Shown: piece after piece, positions 57,665-64,000 of the stretch
Layout: each line of letters opens with the position of its first letter
Numbering within the stretch: position 1 is the stretch's first letter
Assembly (NCBI RefSeq): GCF_014645135.1
Contig: NZ_BMLH01000001.1
Location: forward strand, 186,001-250,000
DNA from: Rheinheimera tangshanensis
Lineage (GTDB): Bacteria; Pseudomonadota; Gammaproteobacteria; Enterobacterales; Alteromonadaceae
Reading direction: 5' to 3'
DNA length: 64,000 nt
Translations under genes and position numbers: made by a program
Notes under the pieces: model-generated
Told to the model about the DNA's origin: nothing
The model's database searches: none
Seen by the model: the letters and a program-made list of their open reading frames with translations, nothing else

Positions 57665-58198
57665 ATGACCAATCAGCTGCTTGATGCTGGATTTTTAGAT
57701 GATCAGTGTTTATCGGGACCATTACCTGACCAGTGGTTAGTGTTACCAGCTACTGCTTTAACTAAAAGACGCTGCAGCTGGGCTTTGGCTTTGCTGGTCG
57801 TATTAGGCGCAGTCGTGGCAGCGCAGTGGTGGTGGGAGTTACCTTGGCTACTGCCTGTCCTTGGGAGTGTCAGCGGATTGATATTTCTTGCCAGTTGGTT
57901 CTGGTTACCACTGGCGATCCGCCACAGCAGATTTTTACTTCGCACTGAAGATTTTTTACTGCAATCTGGCGTGCTCTGGCATAAAGCTGTGTTGATCCCC
58001 TTGCATCGGGTGCAGCATGTCACCATCAGTCAGGGACCACTGCAAAAACGTTTTGGACTGGCGACCTTAAAAGTCTATACAGCTGGTGGTCTGGACGCTG
58101 AAGCGACGTTGGCGGATATAGAATATGGAGTCGCGCAGGCGTTAAGTGAGCAGTTGAGTCAGTTGATCCCACGCGGAGACAGTGATGTTGAACGCTGA
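57665..58198 (+). CDS. bPH2 domain membrane protein (YdbS-like)
   Basis: A 177-residue protein with two membrane helices (about residues 40-80) and a bacterial PH domain (bPH2, PF03703) with LLQSGVLWHKAVLIPLHRVQHVTISQGPLQKRFGLATL (in part). YdbS/YdbT pairs are common; in Bacillus they protect against bacteriocins, but the role in gammaproteobacteria is unknown. It overlaps the next gene by 14 bp. Confidence 0.88.
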   Translation: MTNQLLDAGFLDDQCLSGPLPDQWLVLPATALTKRRCSWALALLVVLGAVVAAQWWWELPWLLPVLGSVSGLIFLASWFWLPLAIRHSRFLLRTEDFLLQSGVLWHKAVLIPLHRVQHVTISQGPLQKRFGLATLKVYTAGGLDAEATLADIEYGVAQALSEQLSQLIPRGDSDVER

Positions 58199-59621
58199 GG
58201 TGCCAGAGCCAAAAACCGCTTCTGAGCAGTGGCAGCGCAGTTCTATCTGGGCTCTGCTGCCTTTGCTGGTCAAAGCTGTGGTGCAATGGGCTGGTGTGAT
58301 CCTTGGTGGCGCCTATCTGACGTTTAGTGATCGTTTTCAGCATTATGCTCCCTATGGTCTGACAGTTTTGACGCTATTGATCATCGGCAGTGCCGTGTTG
58401 AACTGGCGCAGCACTTTGTTTCGTGTTTCAGCTCAGGGCATTGAGTTAAGCCGGGGCGTATTACAAAAAGAGCATCTGCTACTGGCAAAATCCCGGGTGC
58501 AGGAGCTGCAGGTGCAACAGCCGTTTTATTTTCGGCCGCTGCAATTGTTTACGGTCAGCCTGGACAGTGCTGGTAGTCAGCAGCAGGAGTTTTATCTGAC
58601 CGGCCTGACGGCGCAGCAGCTTAGTCTGTTGCAAGGCGATGCGCAGGCCTCGCGGGATAGTCCTTCAACACCTTTTTTCCGCATCTGGTTGGCGACTTTA
58701 TACAACAAACATTTGTGGTTACCTTTGATGGCTGTCTGTGGTGCTGTTTTGTCGCAGCTTGATGGCAAATTAGGCGAACAGCTATTGGCGCAAGGTGGTG
58801 AAATGCTGCAACAGGCAGGTCTTGAACAAAGTCTCACTATGCAAATAGCTGCCAGTTTTGGTCTGGTGCTGTTGTTATGTTTAGTCTTAGTGCTGATGAG
58901 CTGGATTTGGCTTTATCCGCAGTATTTTGTGCGTGATGACAAACAACTGCAGCTGATTCAGGGCTCGTTGCTGAAAAAATCTCAGCGGATCCTAAAGAAA
59001 CGAGTACAGCTGCTTAGGCTGAATCAGCCCTGGCTGGCACGGATTTTTGGGCACTTCTCTGTTATTTTTCATGGTTTTACTAACTCTCAGGAACAAAGCA
59101 GTAAATTTGTGCTGCTGGGGCAACGTCTTGACGAGGTCAATCAACAACTAGTAGCGCAGCAGTTGTTAGCCTTGTCTGATATGCAAAAACTAGCCTGGCA
59201 GCGTTTTACTCCGGCCTATTTCCGGCGTTTGCTGTGGCTTAGAGGGAGCATCATTCTGTTATTGAGTCTGGTGATTGCCCTGTTGCTGCACACCCAACTG
59301 CTCACTTTAAGTACAGGTCTTCTTTTGCTGGGCCTGTCTGCCCTCTGGCTGCTGGCGGACTGGTGGGCCTACCGGCGTTGGCATGGATTTTATCTGCAGG
59401 ATCAGGTGCTGTACCTGTGGCGTGGTGGTATTGGTCAGTGCTGGCAGATATTACCTTTGCGGCAAGTACAAAAAGTGCAGTTGGTACAATCGTTGTTTTT
59501 GCGTAAGCATCAATTGGTGCAGCTCAGGTTCGATACGGCCAATGGCAGCATCACTCTGGCTGCTATTCCAAATCAGCAAGCCAGGGATTTATATGCCCAG
59601 GTACTGAGTTTGCGACACTGA
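58185..59621 (+). CDS. bPH2 multi-domain membrane protein (YdbT-like)
   Basis: A 478-residue protein with several membrane helices and three bPH2 modules (about residues 85-140, 255-320 and 405-475; for example RGVLQKEHLLLAKSRVQELQ and WQILPLRQVQKVQLVQSLF), the usual YdbT form. It works with the smaller YdbS-like protein before it. The ATG at 58185 has GGAGAC upstream; a GTG one codon earlier is possible. The function is not known. Confidence 0.88.
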   Translation: MLNAEVPEPKTASEQWQRSSIWALLPLLVKAVVQWAGVILGGAYLTFSDRFQHYAPYGLTVLTLLIIGSAVLNWRSTLFRVSAQGIELSRGVLQKEHLLLAKSRVQELQVQQPFYFRPLQLFTVSLDSAGSQQQEFYLTGLTAQQLSLLQGDAQASRDSPSTPFFRIWLATLYNKHLWLPLMAVCGAVLSQLDGKLGEQLLAQGGEMLQQAGLEQSLTMQIAASFGLVLLLCLVLVLMSWIWLYPQYFVRDDKQLQLIQGSLLKKSQRILKKRVQLLRLNQPWLARIFGHFSVIFHGFTNSQEQSSKFVLLGQRLDEVNQQLVAQQLLALSDMQKLAWQRFTPAYFRRLLWLRGSIILLLSLVIALLLHTQLLTLSTGLLLLGLSALWLLADWWAYRRWHGFYLQDQVLYLWRGGIGQCWQILPLRQVQKVQLVQSLFLRKHQLVQLRFDTANGSITLAAIPNQQARDLYAQVLSLRH

Positions 59622-59736
59622 GCTCAGTATGGTCTGCTCGATGCGTCGACTCGTATAACAGCGGAATCATGATGAATTCAGCAGCTGTGGTTTAACTCTT
59701 TAACGATGTAATTTGCAGCAAAAACAGTTTTGTTAT

Positions 59737-59766
59737 TTGAGAACAGTTCTTGTTTGTGGCTATACT
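59737..59766 (+). promoter_or_regulatory. fbpA promoter with palindrome
   Basis: -35 TTGAGA (59737-59742), 18-bp spacer, -10 TATACT (59761-59766), 36 bp before fbpA. A palindrome AGAACAGTTCT (59740-59750) overlaps the -35 and could be an operator. I cannot claim it as a Fur box. Confidence 0.5.
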
Positions 59767-59801
59767 GCGGCAACTTTCAGTGAACCCCAACGGAGTATTC
59801 G

Positions 59802-60809
59802 ATGAAATTTTGGCAAAAATCTTTAATCGCAGCAGCCTTAACTGCTGCAACTATGGCTCAGGCTGCAGAAGTGAATGTGTATTCTGGTCGTCAGGAAGAA
59901 TTGATCAAACCTATGCTGGATCAATTCAGCAAAGACACAGGGATAAAAGTGAACCTGATCACCGGTAAGCCGGATGAACTAATAAGCCGCATGCAAAGCG
60001 AAGGCCGCAATAGCCCTGCGGACCTGCTGATCAGTACAGACGTGGGGCGTTTACATCGTGCTGAGGTACAAGGATTATTACAACCTGTTGATTCAAAAGT
60101 GCTGACCGATGCTATTCCTGCTCACTTACGCGATCCTAAACAGCAGTGGTTTGGTTTAACTAAACGTGCCCGTCCTATCATGTATGTGCCAGGCAAAGTC
60201 AAACCAGAGCAGTTAAGCACTATTGAAGATTTGGCGGATCCAAAGTGGAAAGGTAAAATCTGTGTGCGTTCATCTGACAATATTTATAACCAGTCGATGG
60301 TAGCCGCGTTGATCACCCAGATAGGTGAAGAAAAAACTCAGGCCTGGGCCAATGGTTTTGTTAAAAACTTCGCTCAACCACCTAAAGGCGGCGACCGCGA
60401 TCAGATCAAAGCAGCCGCTGCTGGGGTTTGTGATATCGCCATTGCCAATACCTACTATTTAGGTGGTATGTTTGATGATGCGGGCGACAAAGCCGCGGCT
60501 GAAGCTGTGAAAGTATTCTGGCCAAATCAGCAGGACCGTGGAGCTCATATCAACATCTCTGGTGCTGGTGTGGCGAAATATGCACCAAACAAAGCTGAAG
60601 CGATAAAGTTGCTGGAATATATGGTGAAACCCCAAAGTCAAAGCTGGTACGCTGTGACGAACCACGAATATCCTGTTGTGGCGGATGTGAAGTGGAGCCA
60701 ACGTCTTGAATCTTTTGGGCAATTTAAGGCTGAGCAAGTACAATTATCGACTTTAGGTGAGTTAAACGCTAAGGCGATTCAAGTCATGGACAAGGCGGGC
60801 TGGAAGTAA
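59802..60809 (+). CDS. fbpA: Ferric iron ABC transporter, substrate-binding protein
   Basis: A 335-residue periplasmic protein: signal peptide (cleavage after AQAA, about residue 22) and a ferric-binding fold with ANTYYLGGMF, the tandem tyrosine pair that binds Fe3+ in FbpA/FutA proteins. It carries Fe3+ to the FbpBC transporter. CGGAG upstream of the ATG is a good ribosome binding site. The permease and ATPase genes follow. Confidence 0.93.
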   Translation: MKFWQKSLIAAALTAATMAQAAEVNVYSGRQEELIKPMLDQFSKDTGIKVNLITGKPDELISRMQSEGRNSPADLLISTDVGRLHRAEVQGLLQPVDSKVLTDAIPAHLRDPKQQWFGLTKRARPIMYVPGKVKPEQLSTIEDLADPKWKGKICVRSSDNIYNQSMVAALITQIGEEKTQAWANGFVKNFAQPPKGGDRDQIKAAAAGVCDIAIANTYYLGGMFDDAGDKAAAEAVKVFWPNQQDRGAHINISGAGVAKYAPNKAEAIKLLEYMVKPQSQSWYAVTNHEYPVVADVKWSQRLESFGQFKAEQVQLSTLGELNAKAIQVMDKAGWK

Positions 60810-60838
60810 TTCCACTGCGTAGTTTTGTTGATTGGATA

Positions 60839-60868
60839 AGCGGGCGACCATAAAGGTCGCCCCTACGT
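60839..60868 (-). repeat. GTAGGGGC palindromic repeat, copy 2 (between fbpA and fbpB)
   Basis: GGGCGACC (60842-60849), loop ATAAA, GGTCGCCC (60855-60862), then CTACG and six T (60868-60873). Read on the minus strand it starts CGTAGGGGC like the copy at 42257. It may dampen transcription into fbpBC, giving more FbpA than FbpB/C. Confidence 0.75.
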
Positions 60869-60890
60869 TTTTTAGAAGGACACTCCTCGT

Positions 60891-62522
60891 TTGACCAGCC
60901 CTTTATTTAGCCGGACTATCACTGTATTCGCTTTGCTACTGGCAGTGCCTGTGCTGGTGGTGCTTGGCTCTTTAGTGACGCCTCAACCACAACTTTGGAC
61001 ACATTTGCTCGATACTGTGTTGGCTGATTACGTCATCAACTCTTTGGTATTGGCCTTGGGTGTGGGTTTGTTAAGTGCTGGCATAGGTACTTTTACCGCC
61101 TGGACAGTGGCGCGTTATCAGTTTGCTGGTCGTACTCTGGTGCAGTGGTTATTGCTGCTGCCCATGGCGATTCCGGCCTATATTATGGCCTACAGTTACA
61201 CAGGTTTACTGGATTTTGCCGGACCAGTACAAAGCGAATTACGGCTGTGGTTTAACTGGTCTTACGGTGATTATTATTTCCCTGAAATCCGCTCTTTACC
61301 CGGCGCTATACTGATGTTGTCGCTGGTGCTTTATCCTTATGTCTACATGCTGGCGCGTACGGCCTTTCGCCAGCAATCCGGTTCTTTACTCGAAGCCAGC
61401 CGCACTCTTGGCCTCACACCCCGACAGCATTTCTGGAAGGTGGCTTTGCCAGTGGCTCGCCCTGCCATTTTAACCGGGGCGGCGCTGGCGATGATGGAGG
61501 CTCTGGCTGACTACGGTACAGTGCAGTATTTTGGTGTGACTACCTTTACCACCGGTATTTTCCGCACCTGGTTTGGTATGGGTAATCAACTGGGGGCAGC
61601 CCAGTTGTCGGCGCTGTTGTGTAGTTTTGTGTTGCTATTGCTGTATCTGGAACAATGGTCCAGGCGCAAACTGAAGTTTTATCAGCAAGGCCAAAAGCAG
61701 CAGGAGCAGTCCCGGCAGCCAGTGCAGGGTTTAACCGGTTTTAGTTTACTGCTGCTGTGTTTATTGCCTGTTATTTTTGGTTTTTTCTTACCGGCGCTGC
61801 AGTTAGTGGGCTGGGCTTTAGAGAGGTTAGAGCAACTGTGGTCAGCTGACTTTGTTCAGTTATTAATCAATAGCTTTTCACTGGCTGCTTTAACAGCTGT
61901 AGTCACCGCCAGTCTGGCTTTGTGTTTTGCTTATGCCAAGCGTTTATCCGGCCATTGGTCTTTGGTATTGCCGGTGCGTGTTGCAGCTATGGGTTATGCC
62001 TTACCAGGCACTGTGATTGCCATAGGTGTGATGATTCCGCTGGCGGCATTAGATAACTCCATCGATCTATGGGCAGAGCGGCAGTTTGGTATTCGTACCG
62101 GTTTGTTGTTATCTGGTACTTTAGTCGCGCTGGTGTTGGCCTATACAGTGCGTTTTATGGCTGTTGCTTTGCATAGTGTTGAAGCTGGTCTGATGAATAT
62201 TACGCCTTCCATGGACAATGCCGCCCGTAGCTTAGGTGAAAGTCCGGTTGGTGTGCTAAAACGGGTGCATTTGCCGCTGCTCAGAGCTTCGGTGCTGAGT
62301 GCTTTATTGCTGGTGTTTGTGGATGTGCTTAAAGAGCTACCAGCCACTTTGTTACTGCGGCCTTTTAACTTTAATACCTTGTCGGTGCGCAGTTACGAGC
62401 TGGCTTCAGATGAGAGGCTGGCTGATGCGGCTTTGCCCGCGCTTGCCATAGTACTGATAGGTTTAATTCCGGTGATCCTGCTGTCCCGTGCTTTGGATCG
62501 TTCAAACAGAGGAGCCACCTAG
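60891..62522 (+). CDS. fbpB: Ferric iron ABC transporter, permease
   Basis: A 543-residue inner-membrane permease made of two fused ABC-permease modules, about 12 helices, each with an EAA loop (EASRTLGLTPRQHFWKVALP and DNAARSLGESPVGVLKRVHLP). It forms the channel for Fe3+ delivered by FbpA. The start is TTG at 60891, with AAGGA about 12 bases upstream. It overlaps fbpC by one base. Length is the usual for FbpB. Confidence 0.92.
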   Translation: MTSPLFSRTITVFALLLAVPVLVVLGSLVTPQPQLWTHLLDTVLADYVINSLVLALGVGLLSAGIGTFTAWTVARYQFAGRTLVQWLLLLPMAIPAYIMAYSYTGLLDFAGPVQSELRLWFNWSYGDYYFPEIRSLPGAILMLSLVLYPYVYMLARTAFRQQSGSLLEASRTLGLTPRQHFWKVALPVARPAILTGAALAMMEALADYGTVQYFGVTTFTTGIFRTWFGMGNQLGAAQLSALLCSFVLLLLYLEQWSRRKLKFYQQGQKQQEQSRQPVQGLTGFSLLLLCLLPVIFGFFLPALQLVGWALERLEQLWSADFVQLLINSFSLAALTAVVTASLALCFAYAKRLSGHWSLVLPVRVAAMGYALPGTVIAIGVMIPLAALDNSIDLWAERQFGIRTGLLLSGTLVALVLAYTVRFMAVALHSVEAGLMNITPSMDNAARSLGESPVGVLKRVHLPLLRASVLSALLLVFVDVLKELPATLLLRPFNFNTLSVRSYELASDERLADAALPALAIVLIGLIPVILLSRALDRSNRGAT

Positions 62523-63556
62523 TGCTGGTATTACAACAAGTATCGATAGCTTATGGTTCAGCCACTGTGGTCAAAGATGTGAGTCTGAGTTTACAACAAG
62601 GCCAGATCGGCTGTTTGTTGGGACCTTCTGGCTGCGGTAAAACCAGCTTATTAAGGGCTATTGCGGGTTTCGAACCTGTGCAAACGGGCTCAGTAATACT
62701 GGCAGATAAGAACCTATCAGAGCCAAACCACATGATAGATCCTGAGCAGCGCCGCATAGGCATGGTGTTTCAGGATTTTGCGCTCTTTCCGCATCTGACC
62801 GTAGCGCAAAATATTGCCTTTGGCTTAAAGAAAAAGCCAAAAGCTCAGCAGCAACAGATAGTAGCGGAGCTGTTAGCTTTAGTCGGCTTGCCGACCTTAG
62901 GCGAGCGTTATGTGCATCAACTCTCTGGCGGTCAGCAACAGCGGGTGGCTTTAGCCCGGGCTTTAGCACCAGAGCCAGAGGTTTTGTTATTAGACGAGCC
63001 TTTTTCAGGCTTAGATGCTGATTTACGTGAGGCTTTGGCACAGGATATCCGCGCTATTATCAAACAACGTGGCATCAGCGCTTTGATGGTGACTCACGAT
63101 CAGTTTGAAGCTTTTGCCATGGCCGATCAGATAGGTGTAATGCAACATGGCAAGCTGCAGCAGTGGGGCAGTGCTTACGAGTTGTATCACCAGCCCGCCA
63201 ACCGTTTTGTTGCTGATTTTGTTGGGCATGGCGCTTTACTCAAAGGCGAAGTACTAGCGGATGGAAAGGTGTACACAGCCTTGGGCGTATTTGCTCAGAC
63301 GCAATCGACTTTTACCCCTGGTGTCGCGTTAGATTTACTGGTGCGGCCGGACGATATAGTGCATGACGATCAAAGCGGCGTTACTGCCAAAGTGGTGGGT
63401 AAATCCTTCCGGGGCTCACATATTTTGTACAGTCTGGAATTGGAAGGAGCAGAGCAGGTGTATTGTTTAGCGCCCAGCCACCACGACCATCAGCTACATA
63501 GCCGCATTGGTATTAAGCTGGAGCTGGATCACTTAGTCTTATTTCCACGAGCATAA
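62522..63556 (+). CDS. fbpC: Ferric iron ABC transporter, ATPase
   Basis: A 344-residue ABC ATPase: Walker A GPSGCGKTSLL, signature LSGGQQQRVALARAL, Walker B VLLLDEPFSGLD and H-loop THDQFEAF, plus a C-terminal TOBE-like domain (from about residue 240). It powers FbpB. The GTG at 62522 overlaps the fbpB stop. The operon ends here, at a long palindrome. Confidence 0.93.
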   Translation: MLVLQQVSIAYGSATVVKDVSLSLQQGQIGCLLGPSGCGKTSLLRAIAGFEPVQTGSVILADKNLSEPNHMIDPEQRRIGMVFQDFALFPHLTVAQNIAFGLKKKPKAQQQQIVAELLALVGLPTLGERYVHQLSGGQQQRVALARALAPEPEVLLLDEPFSGLDADLREALAQDIRAIIKQRGISALMVTHDQFEAFAMADQIGVMQHGKLQQWGSAYELYHQPANRFVADFVGHGALLKGEVLADGKVYTALGVFAQTQSTFTPGVALDLLVRPDDIVHDDQSGVTAKVVGKSFRGSHILYSLELEGAEQVYCLAPSHHDHQLHSRIGIKLELDHLVLFPRA

Positions 63557-63560
63557 AACT

Positions 63561-63605
63561 AGGCTCAGCTCAGATTGTTAAGGGTTAACAATCTGAGCTG
63601 AGCCT
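63561..63605. terminator. Long perfect palindrome between fbpC and the chemotaxis gene
   Basis: A 21-bp perfect inverted repeat (63561-63581 with 63585-63605; ends AGGCTCAGC...GCTGAGCCT) around a 3-base loop GGG. It lies between convergent genes, 5 bp after fbpC and 8 bp before the other stop. On the minus strand it is followed by AGTTTTATGC, so it may terminate the chemotaxis gene. Confidence 0.75.
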
Positions 63606-63613
63606 CATCGAAT

Positions 63614-64000
63614 TTACAAGGTAAAACGTGCAACGGCATTGTTCAGGCCGTTGGATAAAGTGCGAAGTTCATGCGCCACTTCACTGTTATGACGGGTCGC
63701 TTCGCTGTTTTGTGCCGACATAGTAGCGATACGTTCGATATGACCTGCCACTTCGTTACTGGCGGCGTTTTGTTCCTGCAATGACATGGATATAGATTCA
63801 ACAACACTCACCACCTGCTGAAAGCTGTGCTGAATAGTATCTATGGCTGTACCAGCCTGGCCTGCCAGTTCAACCCCCATATTCACTTGCTCTACCCCTG
63901 TACTCATCTGGCCCACAGCATCCACTGTGCCATTTAAAATCACGTCTATCATGCCGGAAATTTCAGTGGTTGATTGAGTAGTGCGCTGCGCCAGTAAACG
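63614..64000 (-). CDS. Methyl-accepting chemotaxis protein, C-terminal part
   Basis: The last 128 residues of a chemoreceptor; the frame is open to the window end. It has the heptad coiled coil of the signalling and adaptation helix, with LAQRTTQSTTEISGMID as the trailing hairpin and QEQNAASNEVAGHIERIATM, a typical methylation-site-like region. The sensing domain lies beyond the window. The protein ends in ARFTL. Confidence 0.9.
   Translation of the reverse strand, partial: RLLAQRTTQSTTEISGMIDVILNGTVDAVGQMSTGVEQVNMGVELAGQAGTAIDTIQHSFQQVVSVVESISMSLQEQNAASNEVAGHIERIATMSAQNSEATRHNSEVAHELRTLSNGLNNAVARFTL

Overview
The window looks like chromosomal DNA of a free-living gammaproteobacterium, most likely of the Rheinheimera/Alteromonadales kind. 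The evidence is the order of conserved blocks (kdsD-kdsC-lptCAB-rpoN-hpf-ptsN-rapZ-npr; mlaFEDCB-ibaG-murA; degS/degQ-zapG/zapE; rplM-rpsI-petABC-sspAB; ilvY/ilvC) and the number of TonB-dependent receptors. The genus is an inference. No tRNA, rRNA, CRISPR array, prophage or intact insertion sequence was seen.

Layout. 1-1735: the end of an Mrp-type cation/proton antiporter operon (mrpD partial, E, F, G). 1755-8494 (minus strand): the KDO/LPS-transport/sigma-54/nitrogen-PTS operon. 8932-13470 (plus): the Mla phospholipid transport operon, a BolA-like gene and murA, closed by a terminator. 13533-17816: periplasmic proteases DegS and DegQ, then the divergent division genes zapG and zapE. 17817-22998: rplM-rpsI behind a structured leader, the cytochrome bc1 operon petABC, and sspAB. 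23038-25578: divergent ilvY-like regulator and ilvC. 25639-25917: a terminator followed by a tandem palindromic repeat. 25971-29843: mgsA, an oxidoreductase/LysR divergent pair, a GNAT protein and a DedA protein.

30043-53245 is accessory and mostly outer-membrane or nutrient related: a siderophore-type receptor overlapping a DUF1624 membrane acyltransferase gene; a zapE-like paralogue coupled to an S9 peptidase; a nitroreductase; an ECF sigma/FecR/STN-receptor signalling cassette; an AT-rich lipoprotein gene; an FKBP; a second receptor closely related to the first one of the cassette, followed by a PHP-domain lipoprotein; two VOC proteins and a DUF885 protein. 53356-57537 (minus) is a compact arsenic operon arsR-acr3-phosphatase-gapdh-arsJ with a visible operator/promoter. 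57665-63556 holds a pair of bPH2 membrane proteins (YdbS/YdbT type) and an FbpABC ferric-iron transporter. The window ends inside a methyl-accepting chemotaxis protein.

The most interesting points are: (i) the arsenic operon, which has two detoxification routes (ArsJ/GAPDH for arsenate, ACR3 for arsenite) and a dual-specificity-like phosphatase but no recognisable arsC; (ii) the two near-duplicate TonB receptors, only one of which carries a signalling domain; (iii) a three-way-junction leader ahead of rplM; (iv) small dispersed palindromes whose stems differ by paired changes; (v) the 125-bp tandem palindromic repeat.
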